Part shown: positions 9,293 through 17,502 of the stretch, piece by piece | How positions within the stretch are numbered: the first letter of the stretch is position 1 | Layout of the letters: each line of letters starts with the position of its first letter | DNA from: Streptomyces dysideae | GTDB lineage: Bacteria > Actinomycetota > Actinomycetes > Streptomycetales > Streptomycetaceae | Direction: 5' to 3' | NCBI RefSeq assembly: GCF_001514305.1 | Contig: NZ_KQ949086.1 | Location: 62,001 to 126,000, forward strand | DNA: 64,000 nucleotides | Made by a program: the position numbers and the translations under genes | Notes under the pieces: model-generated | Told to the model about the DNA's origin: nothing | What the model saw: the letters and a program-made list of their open reading frames with translations, nothing else | Database searches by the model: none

Positions 9293-9486
9293 CCGGGTTC
9301 GCCGGAGGCGGGAACCGGTCCACGCGATCTGTGTGCGGGGCCAGGCTGCCGCGGCGCCGGGCACCGCGAGGCGCGGCCGCGGTGGCGGGCGGCAGGGGGC
9401 TCGAGGACGGCCGCGAGTGGTTGCTGCTGCCACAGTCCGGCTGGAGGCGCGTCGACACGATACGGGTGCGCCATCTGTTCGGCTGA
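9289..9486 (+). CDS. hypothetical small Arg-rich protein, coupled to DUF1918
   Basis: A GTG overlaps the DUF1918 stop (GTGA) and is preceded by GAGGAG, so a 65-residue peptide could be made by translational coupling. It is Gly/Arg-rich and ends GREWLLLPQSGWRRVDTIRVRHLFG, which has the look of a small folded C-terminal segment. I do not recognise it. It may be real or a decayed 3' fragment. From 9487 to 9767 I see no further gene. Confidence 0.35.
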   Translation: MTGFAGGGNRSTRSVCGARLPRRRAPRGAAAVAGGRGLEDGREWLLLPQSGWRRVDTIRVRHLFG

Positions 9487-9767
9487 CAGGGCCGTCCGGC
9501 CACGGCCGCAGGCACGGCGGCTCCGTTGCGGCGGCTCGCGCTGAAAGGAGGATCACCCGCATCCGGCGGGTTCCAGTTACGCGGTGAATGGCTTTCAGCC
9601 GTTTCCCTCGCGCCTCAGATCCTCCATTTACGAGAACGCTTACTGAGGACCATGAATTCCTCAGATGATTCCGGGCCGACGATCGCCGAAAACTGCCCGA
9701 GGCGGACTTGGCCATTGCGTTGGGTCGGCGTTGCGCCCTCCGAATTCCCGGGATGCCTTCGACATTC

Positions 9768-9781
9768 GGGACCATCGGCCC
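9768..9781. promoter_or_regulatory. DevR/OsdR-like box upstream of CBS-BON gene
   Basis: GGGACCATCGGCCC fits GGGNCNNNNGNCCC at every fixed position. With its flank (TTC before it) it follows the mycobacterial DevR box TTSGGGACTWWAGTCCCSAA over the left half. It sits 93 bases before the ATG of the CBS-CBS-BON gene at 9874, a usual operator distance. Binding is inferred only. Confidence 0.4.
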
Positions 9782-9873
9782 GGATGCAGCCGGACGCGGA
9801 AGGAGCACAGTGGAAGACAGGGGGACGAGAGTCGGCGTCCACGCGACGCGCACACGCGGGAAGGAGCCGCGAC

Positions 9874-10540
9874 GATGAGCGCCCAGCACATCACCGTCAG
9901 CGAAGTGATGACACGCGATGTCGTCACCGTCCGCCCGGACACCCCGTTCAAGGAGATCACCTCCGTCCTGTCCACCCACGGCCTCAGCGCCGTGCCCGTG
10001 GCCGACGAGCGTGGTGCGCCGATGGGGCTGGTGTCCGAGACCGACCTGCTGCGCAAGCAGGCCGAGCAGCCCGACAAGTACGGCAAGCAGGCAACTCCTC
10101 CCGGATGGCCGCACGAGAGGGCCAAGGCACACGCGGAGAACGCCGCCGGGCTGATGACCACCCCCGTCGTCACCGCCCACGCCGACTGGCCGGTCGCCCA
10201 GGCGGCCCGGACGATGGACCGCCACCGAGTCAGGCGACTGCTGGTCGTGGACGACAAGGACCGCATCATCGGCATCGTCAGCCGCTCGGACCTGCTCAGC
10301 GTCTTCCTGCGCCCCGACGAGGAGATCCGCGAGGAAATACGCAACGACGTACTCAAAGGGATGCTGCGGCTGGGCAGAACGGAGGTGCAGGTCCAGGTTC
10401 ACGACGGTGTCGTCACCCTGCGCGGCGAAGTCGACAACCGCAGCACCGCCCAGATCGCCGAACGGCTCGCCAAGGGCGTGGACGGCGTCGTCACCGTCAG
10501 GCCAATGATCGACTACACCGTCGACGACATGGTCGCGTAG
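9874..10540 (+). CDS. CBS-CBS-BON protein
   Basis: The 221-residue protein has two CBS motifs (about residues 8-65 and 88-145) with SAVPVADERGAPMGLVSETDLL and RRLLVVDDKDRIIGIVSRSDLL, each the strand-helix ending that binds adenine nucleotides. A BON domain follows (about 160-215), with VQVHDGVVTLRGEV. CBS pairs sense AMP/ATP/SAM in other proteins, and BON is a putative membrane or lipid binding module. The ATG at 9874 follows AAGGAG. Paralogues lie at 25867-26553 and 47127-47798, so the island carries three of them. Confidence 0.9.
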
Positions 10541-10695
10541 GGGCGGACAGCGGTGTGAACCGAGTCCGGCCCGAGAACGGACGTACGGACACCCGCGTGG
10601 AGGGCTCGGCCGCACGGCAGACCGCTCCGCGTGGGGCATCCGCCGAGACGGTCGCCGGCCGCACCACGACGCACCCGGAAGGGAGCTGCGCCATG

Positions 10696-10863
10696 AAGTC
10701 GTCTGCGGCCACTCGGTGCAGGTCCTGACGGAAGCCTTGGAGCACGCCCTGGGCCTCGTTGTGGGAACCCGGGGACGCGGCGGTTTCCCAGGCACGCTGC
10801 TGGGCTCGGTGAGCCACGGCGTACCCCAACACGCCCGCTGTCCTGTCATTACGGCTCCCGCGT
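10696..10863 (+). pseudogene. USP C-terminal remnant
   Basis: Only the end of a USP is present: EVVCGHSVQVLTEALEHA, then VGTRGRGGFPGTLLGSVSHG, the ATP-binding glycine signature, and QHARCPVITAP. No start codon or N-terminal half is found upstream. The stretch 10541-10695 holds no other recognisable coding sequence. It is a deletion relic placed just before the broken P-type ATPase. Confidence 0.75.
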
Positions 10864-10951
10864 CATTCGGCGAACGGCGCGGGGCACCTGCCCCGGTCGG
10901 CCCTGGCGGTGTCGGCGGGCCTGTCACACGATGGGAGGGAGTTCCGCCTGT

Positions 10952-12665
10952 CATGGGCGGCGATCTGGCGACGTCCGCGGAGTTCTCTGGAGTCCGTGAT
11001 GGCAGCCTCACCCAAGGCTCTGTGCGCAAGCCGGCCGATTCCACTGGCGACGATGACCTGGTCACCGTGCTGAACGCCGCGATCGGCTTTGCCCAGGAGT
11101 ACTCGGCGGAGCGGACGGCCCAGGTGCTGGAGGCGATGGTGCCCCGCACCTGCCGGGTGGTGCGCGGCGGCGAGCGGCTGGAGCTGCCGGCCCGGGAGCT
11201 GGTGTCGGGCGATGTGGTGGTGCTGGAGGCCGGGGACGCGGTGTCGGCGGACTGCCGGGTGGTGGAGGCGCACGAGCTGGCCGTGAACAACGCGCCGCTG
11301 ACCGGGGAGAGCAACGCCGTGGGCCGTACGGCCGACCCGGTGGCGGCCGGGCCGCCGCTGGAGGCTCGCAACTGCGTGTTCATGGGGACCGATGTCGTCG
11401 CCGGGTCCGGGCGGGCCGTGGTGTACGCCACGGGCGCGGCGACCGAGTTCGGGCGGATATACCGGCTGGCCGCGGCGGCTCCCCGGCAGAAGACCCCGCT
11501 GCAGCTCCAGGTGGCCTCCATGGCGCGGCGGGTGGCGGGGGCGGCCTGGCGATCGGCGCCGTGATGTTCGCCGTGCGGCTGCCCACTGGGGAGTCCCCGG
11601 TGACGCTGTTCGTGTTCGCGCTGGGGGTGATGGTGGCGCTGGTGCCGGAGGGCTGCCCGCCACCCTCTCGGTGTCACCTGGCGATCGGCGTACGGCGGAT
11701 GGCGCGCCGCCACGCCCTGATCAAACAGCTGCTGGCAGTGGAGGCGCTCGGGTCGACCACGGTGGTGTGCACCGACAAGACCGGGACGCTGACCCAGGCC
11801 GAGATGACCGTCACCCAGGTCTGGGCGGGAGGCGTGCCGCACCCGGTGAGCGGTGTGGGGTACGCCCCGAGCGGCGAAGTCGCCGACGCGGAGCCGGTGC
11901 GTGAACTGCTGCGGGTGGCGGCCCTGTGCTGCGACGCCCGGCTGGTTCCGCCCGACGGCCCCCGGGAACACTGGCGCGTGCTCGGCGACACCACCGAGGG
12001 GGCGCTGCTCGCCGTCGCGGCCAAGGCCGGGCTCGACCCGGGCGCGGAGGAGGCGGCGGTCCCGCGGGTGACGGAGTTCCCCTTCGACTCGACCCGCAAG
12101 CTGATGACCACGGTGCACAAGAGCGGCGCCGGCTACCAGGCGTGCGTCAAGGGGGCGCCCGTGGAACTGCTGGCGCGGTGCACCGACGTGGAGTGGGAGG
12201 GACGGCGCGGGCCGCTGACCGAACAGGACCGGGCGGCGGTCGTCGCAGCGAGTGACGCACTGGCGTCGCAGGGCCTGCGGGTGCTGGCCGTCGCGCGGCG
12301 AGAGCTGGACGGGCCACGGCCCGCGCAGGACGAGGCCGAGTCGGCGCTGACGCTGCTGGGCCTGGTCGGCATGCCGGACCCGCCGCGTCCGGAGGTCAGC
12401 GACGCGGTCGCCGCCTGCCGCCGGCCGACATCCGCATCGTCATGGTCACCGGCGACCACCCGCTCACCGGGGAGGCGGTGGCCCGCCGGGTGGGGATCGT
12501 ACGGCGGCCGGATCCGGTCGTGGTGACGGGTGCCCGGCTCGACGCGATGGACGACGAGGCGCTCGACGTGCTGCTCGCCGAGCCGTCCGAGCTGCTGCTG
12601 TGCCGGGTCAGCCCGGAACACAAGATGCGTGTCGTCACCGCCTTCCAGCGACGCGGCGAGGGAAC
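10952..12665 (+). pseudogene. P2-type cation ATPase, truncated at both ends and frameshifted
   Basis: Recognisable pieces of a P2-type cation pump are read in three frames. About 11070-11550 holds the actuator domain (LTGESNAVG). About 11561-12420 holds the PEG-type helix and the phosphorylation site TDKTGTLTQ (near 11780), followed by the nucleotide-binding domain (KGAPVELLARC). About 12442-12665 holds MVTGDHPLTGEAVARRVG. The N-terminal helices are missing. The gene stops at AFQRRGEGTGLAG, where the conserved TGDGVND hinge should begin, so all C-terminal helices are lost. It abuts the equally truncated V-ATPase subunit C gene tail to tail. A full-length pump of this family is at 30473-33094. 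Confidence 0.85.
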
Positions 12666-13239
12666 AGGGCTAGCCGGGCCGCCGCCCAGTGCGCCGCGTC
12701 GGGGACAGCAGTAGCGAGCCGAACGGCGGCGGAGACCCGCATCCCGATGGCGACCGCCGCCGGTGAGTCGCCCCCTGGGTCGCCCCAGACGGAGGTCGCC
12801 AGCGCGGCACGCAGCTCCGACGGCGTGCGGGTGCGGGCGATCCGCGTCCAGGCGAGTGCCAACGCGCCCAGGCAGTAGGGCGGGGATGGAGGCGTTCCGC
12901 GTCCGGGTGCCGCGGGTCGGCCCCAAGGGCCCACAGATGGTGTTCGGTGTTGGAAATCTCGAAGCCGGCGGCGAGCGCCCGGACGGCGTTCGGGCCGCGG
13001 GCCGGCTGCCAGCCTGCGAGGACCCGCAGATGCCACAGCAATGTCGCCGACACCGCCCGCTGGGCCCCGGCCGTGGTGGCACCCGGGGTGACGTCGTGCC
13101 GGTAGGGGGTGGCCGCCAAGTAGCTCAAGGCGTCCTCGAGGGTGGGGGACGCGGCCACCTCCCTCATGCCCTCGGCGCCCAGGCACCTGGTCCGCAGACC
13201 CCGTGCCCGGGTCGCGCCGGCCACCCATCCGGCGCCCAT
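12665..13239 (-). pseudogene. V/A-type ATPase subunit C (AC39-like), frameshifted and truncated
   Basis: The first frame (13239 to about 12900) encodes ARGLRTRCLGAEGMREVAAS, SYLAATPYRHD and AAGFEISNTEHHL. These are the conserved patterns of the V/A-ATPase central-stalk cap subunit (TPY and F-E/D-I-x-N). The continuation LGALALAWTRIARTRTPSEL is in another frame, and the gene ends where the broken P-type ATPase begins. Its ATG overlaps the stop of the preceding subunit gene (TGATG). No catalytic A or B subunit gene is present in the window, so no working V-ATPase can be made from here. Confidence 0.6.
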
Positions 13240-13706
13240 CAGGAACCACCCTCCTGGTGCGGAAAAGCCCGATAACCCTCCGGTGGCGCAGGTGATGCCT
13301 CCTCCGCCGCGAGCTCCTCCAGCGCCAGCGCGACCACACGGTCCGCGAGCACCGATGACCGGCTCCTGGCACGTTCGCGTACGGCGACTGCCTCGCGTTC
13401 TGCCGCCGCGAGCAGGGCCGCCGCCTCGTCCTCGGCGGCACGCAGCACCTACTCGGCGGTGCGCGCGCGTACCCGGCGGGCCTCCTCACGCGCCTCGGCC
13501 ACGATCGCCTCGGCCTGCCGTTCGGCTTCCTGTCGACGTGACGCGGCGGCCGCGGCGGCCCGCTCGCCTACGGTCCGCGCTTCCGCCTCGGCCTGTTCGA
13601 GCAAGGCCAGGGGTGGTGCGAGCTCCGCACGGAGCTCGGCGGAACGGTCGGCGGGGACACCACTCGGTGCGGCCCGGCCGGGCGATGCCGCCGGCCGGAA
13701 CCACAT
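13239..13706 (-). pseudogene. V/A-type ATPase peripheral-stalk (E/H-like) subunit with internal stop
   Basis: The frame from ATG 13706 encodes a long alanine-, glutamate- and arginine-rich helix (EQAEAEARTVGERAAAAAAS and so on), as in V/A-ATPase stalk subunits E, G or H. An in-frame TAG at 13449-13451 interrupts it, after which the same frame continues with LRAAEDEAAALLAAAEREA and ends HQEGGS. With the stop it would give an 85-residue and a 69-residue product. Its neighbour, subunit C, supports the assignment, but low-complexity helices are easily confused with other stalk proteins. Confidence 0.5.
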
Positions 13707-13738
13707 CGAAGCGGTCTGAGCCGTCCATCCGGCGTCTC

Positions 13739-13984
13739 TCACTCCGTGTGGGCGATGAGGAAGTCGGCGCTGCCGGACAGCGTGGTGAGTTGGGGCGTGT
13801 CCTCGTCCTCGATGCGCACGCCGGACCGCTCGCTGAGGACCTCGACGAAACTCAGGAAGTCCAGCGAGTCCATCTCCAGCACGTCGCGGAACGCGTCGTC
13901 GGGGCCCAGGGCGACGACGTCGGCGTCGGGGATGACGGTGGAGATCGATTCCCTGACCATGTCCAGTGCATCGGTTCGGTTCAT
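13739..13984 (-). CDS. acyl carrier protein
   Basis: The 81-residue protein is a stand-alone ACP. The phosphopantetheine attachment serine is Ser40 in EMDSLDFLSFVE, with the usual acidic helix II around it. Its ATG lies two bases beyond the stop of the E2 gene, so it belongs to the acs-E1alpha-E1beta-E2 operon. It is unusual to find an ACP in a 2-oxo-acid dehydrogenase operon. It could accept an acyl group made by the E2 or synthetase, or carry a lipoyl precursor, but neither can be shown from sequence. Confidence 0.85.
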   Translation of the reverse strand: MNRTDALDMVRESISTVIPDADVVALGPDDAFRDVLEMDSLDFLSFVEVLSERSGVRIEDEDTPQLTTLSGSADFLIAHTE

Positions 13985-13986
13985 TT

Positions 13987-15444
13987 TCAGAGCTGCTCCG
14001 GGTTCTGCAGAAGGCGGTTGACCGCCGTGAGGTAGCGGGCGCCGACGGCACCGTCCGTCGCCCGATGGTCCGCCGAAAGGGTCGCCGTGACCACCGGCCG
14101 CACACCCAGCAGGCCGTCGACGGCGCACGGCCGGTCGACCACCCGCCCGAAGCCGACCAGGGCCACTTGCGGCGGGTAGATCACGCCGAAGACGGTTTCC
14201 ACGCCCTGGTCGCCGAGATTGGTGACCGTGATCGTCGCGTCGGACACCTCGGAACCCCGCAGCCTGCCCGTGCGGGCCCGGGCGACCAGGTCCTTCAGGG
14301 CGGTCATCAGCTGCGGGAGTGCCAGGGTGTCGGCGTGGTGCAGCGCGGGGGCGACGAGTCCTCCGCCGCGCAGGGAGACGGCCACGCCGAGGTGGACGCC
14401 CTCGCCTGCCGTGAAGTGGTCGTCGGTCCAGAAGCCGTTGAGTTCGGGTACTTCCCGGGCCGCCATGGCCGCCGCCTTGAGCAACAGGGTGGCGGGGAGC
14501 AGCCGTTCACCGACGGGGCTGCGCCGGTTGTGCTCGTGCAGCCAGTCCATCGCGGCGGCCATGTCCACGGTCGTGGACAGGTAGTAGTGGGGGATGTCCC
14601 GGTTGGCGCGGCTCATCAGGCCGGCGATCGCCCGGCGCATGGCCGCCGCCCGGTCTTCGGCAGGGCGCGCGACAGGACGTACGGCCTTGGCACCCGCGGG
14701 CGGGGCGGGGGTCGCCGGGCCGCGGGCTGCCCGGCGTACGTCCGCGGCACACACGGCCGATCCTCTGCCCGTCCCCGTCCCCGTCACCGTGGCCAGGTCG
14801 ACGCCCAGCTCGGCGGCGAGTCGCCGGGCGAACGGGGTGGCCCGCACGCGCGGTGGCCGAGGAGCGGCTCGGGCGGCCGCCGCCTGTTCGACGTCGGTTC
14901 GGGTGACGCGCCCTCCGGGGCCGGAGCCGTGCAGTGTCTCCAGGTCGACGCCGCTGTGCTCCGCGAGATGCCGGACCAAGGGGCCGGCCTCGATATGGCC
15001 GGGCTGCCGAGCGGCGGGCGGTGCCGACGCCGATACGGGGACCGGGGCGGGTTCGGGTGGCGAGGGCTCGGCCTTCTTCGGCGCGTGACGGACCGGTTGT
15101 CGCTCCTCCGCCTTCTCGGCTTCTGTGGGGCCCTCGGGTTTCCTGGCCTTCGCCGGTTTCCGGGGTCTGTGCGGCTTCCCCGCTCTCTCCGGTTCCTGGG
15201 GCTTCTCCGCCATCGGCCCGATCAGCGCGAGCGGCGTGCCCACCGGCACCGTCGCACCCGGCTCGACCAGCAGCTCCGTCATGGTCCCGGTTGCGAAGCA
15301 CTCCACCTCGATGGTCGACTTCGCGGTCTCGACGACCGCGACCGGATCGCCCTTGTGCACGAGGTCCCCTGGCCCCACCAGCCATTCCAGGAGCGTGCCC
15401 TCGTCCATGTCGGCGCCGAGGGACGGCATGGTGAACTCGGCCAT
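13987..15444 (-). CDS. 2-oxo-acid dehydrogenase E2 (dihydrolipoyl acyltransferase)
   Basis: The 485-residue protein has an N-terminal lipoyl domain (residues 1-78) with the attachment lysine Lys42 in VETAKSTIEVE, then a charged Pro/Ala linker. Two peripheral subunit-binding domains follow: one near LVRHLAEHSGVDLETLHGSG and a second near FARRLAAELGVDLATVTGTG. The C-terminal catalytic domain carries the active-site motif DHRATDG near its end. Most E2 proteins have one E3/E1-binding domain, so the second is noteworthy. It starts two bases after the E1beta stop. No E3 gene is in the window, so dihydrolipoamide dehydrogenase must come from elsewhere. The substrate may be pyruvate or acetoin. Confidence 0.92.
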   Translation of the reverse strand: MAEFTMPSLGADMDEGTLLEWLVGPGDLVHKGDPVAVVETAKSTIEVECFATGTMTELLVEPGATVPVGTPLALIGPMAEKPQEPERAGKPHRPRKPAKARKPEGPTEAEKAEERQPVRHAPKKAEPSPPEPAPVPVSASAPPAARQPGHIEAGPLVRHLAEHSGVDLETLHGSGPGGRVTRTDVEQAAAARAAPRPPRVRATPFARRLAAELGVDLATVTGTGTGRGSAVCAADVRRAARGPATPAPPAGAKAVRPVARPAEDRAAAMRRAIAGLMSRANRDIPHYYLSTTVDMAAAMDWLHEHNRRSPVGERLLPATLLLKAAAMAAREVPELNGFWTDDHFTAGEGVHLGVAVSLRGGGLVAPALHHADTLALPQLMTALKDLVARARTGRLRGSEVSDATITVTNLGDQGVETVFGVIYPPQVALVGFGRVVDRPCAVDGLLGVRPVVTATLSADHRATDGAVGARYLTAVNRLLQNPEQL

Positions 15445-15446
15445 GA

Positions 15447-16442
15447 TCAGCCCACCGCCCGGTGGGCCGCAGCGACGATGTCGGCGGTCTGCGGCAGGGC
15501 GGCCTCCTCCAGCCGCCGGGCGTACGGCATGGGCACTTCGGCGCTGCACACCCGTTCGACGGGCGCGTCCAGGTCGTAGAACGACTCTTCGGCGATGCGG
15601 GCGGACACTTCGGCGGCGAGGCTTCCCGTCCGCCATGCCTCGTCGATGACCACCGCCCGGTGGGTCCGGGCCACGGACGCCGCGATTGCCGCATCGTCGA
15701 GGGGACGCAACGTGCGCAGGTCGATCACTTCGGCGCTGATGCCCTCGGCGGCCAGCTCTTCCACCGCAGCGAGTGCCTTGGGCAGCGAACCGCCGTACGT
15801 GATCAGGGAGATGTCGGTGCCGGGCCTGCGGATCGCGGCGTGGTCCAGGCCCACCGGGTCGGTGGGCGGGAGGAGTTCGCCGGAAACGTTGTAGAGGCTG
15901 CCATGCTCGAAGATCAGCACGGGGTCGGGGTCGGCGAGCGCCGGGGCCAGCATGTGGCGGGCGTCCTCAAGGGTGGCGGGGGCGAGTACGCGGATGCCGG
16001 GGATGTGCGCGTACCAGCCTTCCAGGCTGTGCGAGTGCTGGGCGGCGAGCTGCCGTCCGGCGCCCGTGGTCATGCGGATGACCAGCGGTACGGGCAGTTG
16101 GCCGCCGGACATGTGCAGCAGGGTGGCGGCGTTGTTGAGGATCTGGTCGAGGGCGAGCAGGCTGAAGTTGACGGTCATGATCTCGACGATGGGCCGCATT
16201 CCGGCCAGGGCCGCGCCGATGCCGGCGCCCACGAACGCGGACTCCGACAGCGGGGTGTCGCGGACGCGTTCGGGGCCGAACTCCTCCAGCAGGCCGAGGC
16301 TGACGCCGAAGCATCCGCCGTAGCGGCCCACGTCCTCACCCATGAGGAACACGCGGTCGTCGGCGCGCAGGGCTTCCCGCAGCGCCTCGCGCATCGCTTC
16401 CCGGTAGGTCGTCTTCGCCTCTGCCGTCCCGTCGGCGCCCAT
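15447..16442 (-). CDS. 2-oxo-acid dehydrogenase E1 beta subunit
   Basis: The 331-residue protein is a full-length E1beta: it has MGEDVGRYGGCFGVSLGL near residue 34, TPLSESAFVGAGIGAALAGM, the metal-loop region AAQHSHSLEGWYAHIPGI and the C-terminal domain LRTLRPLDDAAI. It pairs with E1alpha to bind thiamine diphosphate at the subunit interface. The sequence resembles pyruvate or acetoin dehydrogenase more than branched-chain enzymes. Its start lies one base after the E1alpha stop. Confidence 0.93.
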   Translation of the reverse strand: MGADGTAEAKTTYREAMREALREALRADDRVFLMGEDVGRYGGCFGVSLGLLEEFGPERVRDTPLSESAFVGAGIGAALAGMRPIVEIMTVNFSLLALDQILNNAATLLHMSGGQLPVPLVIRMTTGAGRQLAAQHSHSLEGWYAHIPGIRVLAPATLEDARHMLAPALADPDPVLIFEHGSLYNVSGELLPPTDPVGLDHAAIRRPGTDISLITYGGSLPKALAAVEELAAEGISAEVIDLRTLRPLDDAAIAASVARTHRAVVIDEAWRTGSLAAEVSARIAEESFYDLDAPVERVCSAEVPMPYARRLEEAALPQTADIVAAAHRAVG

Positions 16443-16443
16443 G

Positions 16444-17502
16444 TCAACTCACCGCCTCCGCCGAGGCACTGGTGACGTGGTGGAGCAGGTTCTCGACCGG
16501 CTCCTCGGGGGCCTGTTCGGCCGCTTCGACGGCGTGGTCGATCTCGGCGGTGATCCGCTGCTCGATCCGGGCGAGCTCCTTGTCGCCCAGCTCACCGTTC
16601 TCGTGCATGCGGTCGGTGAGCAGGCTGATCGGGTCCCGCTCCTTCCACTGCTCGATCTCCACCTTGGCGCGGTAGCGGTCCGGGTCGTACATCGAGTGGG
16701 CGCGGAAGCGATAGGTGCGCGCCTCCAGGAAGTGCGGCCCGGTGCCGGCGCGGATGCCCTCGACGGCCCGCCGGGCGGCCTGTTCGACGGCTTCGACGTC
16801 CATGCCGTCCACGGCCCAGGCGGGCATGCCGTAGGAGGCGGCGCGCATCGCCAGATCGGTCTGCGCATGCTCCCGGGCGAGCGCGGTGCCCATGGCGTAG
16901 AGGTTGTTCTCGCAGACGAGCAGCAGCGGCAGACCCCACAGGGCGGCGAGGTTCGCCGTCTCGTGGAACTCCCCCTCGGCGAAGGCCCCGTCGCCGAAGA
17001 AGCAGCAGGTGACGTGGGGCAGTCCCCGCATGCGGTCGGCGAGCGCGAGCCCCGCGGCGAGCGGGAGCCCGCCGGCGACGATCGCGCTGCCGCCGTAGAA
17101 GCGGCGGCTCGCGTCGAACAGGTGCATCGATCCACCCCGTCCGCCGCTGCACCCGGTCGTCCGGCCGTGCATCTCCGCCATGACGGCCTCGGCCGCGATG
17201 CCGCGCGCCAGGGCGTGCCCGTGTTCGCGGTACGTGGAGACGACCGCGTCCTCGGGGGTCAGTGCCCCGTTCACACCGACGGCGACGGCCTCCTCACCGA
17301 TGTACAGATGGACGAAGCCTCGGATCTTCGTGGCGCTGTAGAGCTCCACGCAGCGTTCCTCGAAGCGCCGGATGCGCAGCATCGCCTCCAGTAGCTCCCT
17401 GCGGTGCTCGGTCCTCGCGTTCTTCTTGTCCGCAGCGGTCTTCATGACGGGCTTCGGGTGCGCCGGGTCCTTCCGCGTGCGGGTGTGGCGGGCCACGCTC
17501 AT
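16444..17502 (-). CDS. 2-oxo-acid dehydrogenase E1 alpha subunit
   Basis: The 352-residue protein contains the thiamine-diphosphate motif, starting GDGAFAEGE at residues 170-178 and ending ENN at 198-200. It also has GFVHLYIGEEAVAVG near residue 65 and the phosphorylation-loop region YRFRAHSMYDPDRYR. This is the layout of pyruvate or acetoin dehydrogenase E1alpha. The ATG overlaps the acetyl-CoA synthetase stop by four bases (ATGA), showing translational coupling. The first ~30 residues are basic and low in similarity. Confidence 0.93.
   Translation of the reverse strand: MSVARHTRTRKDPAHPKPVMKTAADKKNARTEHRRELLEAMLRIRRFEERCVELYSATKIRGFVHLYIGEEAVAVGVNGALTPEDAVVSTYREHGHALARGIAAEAVMAEMHGRTTGCSGGRGGSMHLFDASRRFYGGSAIVAGGLPLAAGLALADRMRGLPHVTCCFFGDGAFAEGEFHETANLAALWGLPLLLVCENNLYAMGTALAREHAQTDLAMRAASYGMPAWAVDGMDVEAVEQAARRAVEGIRAGTGPHFLEARTYRFRAHSMYDPDRYRAKVEIEQWKERDPISLLTDRMHENGELGDKELARIEQRITAEIDHAVEAAEQAPEEPVENLLHHVTSASAEAVS

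Noticed and set aside
8795..12118. A 1107-codon minus-strand open frame, and other long frames such as 2975-4786 (+) and 17787-19547 (+)
   Set aside because: They lie antisense to or overlap recognisable genes, have Arg/Pro/Gly-rich sequences without domains, and are the usual by-product of very high G+C DNA.
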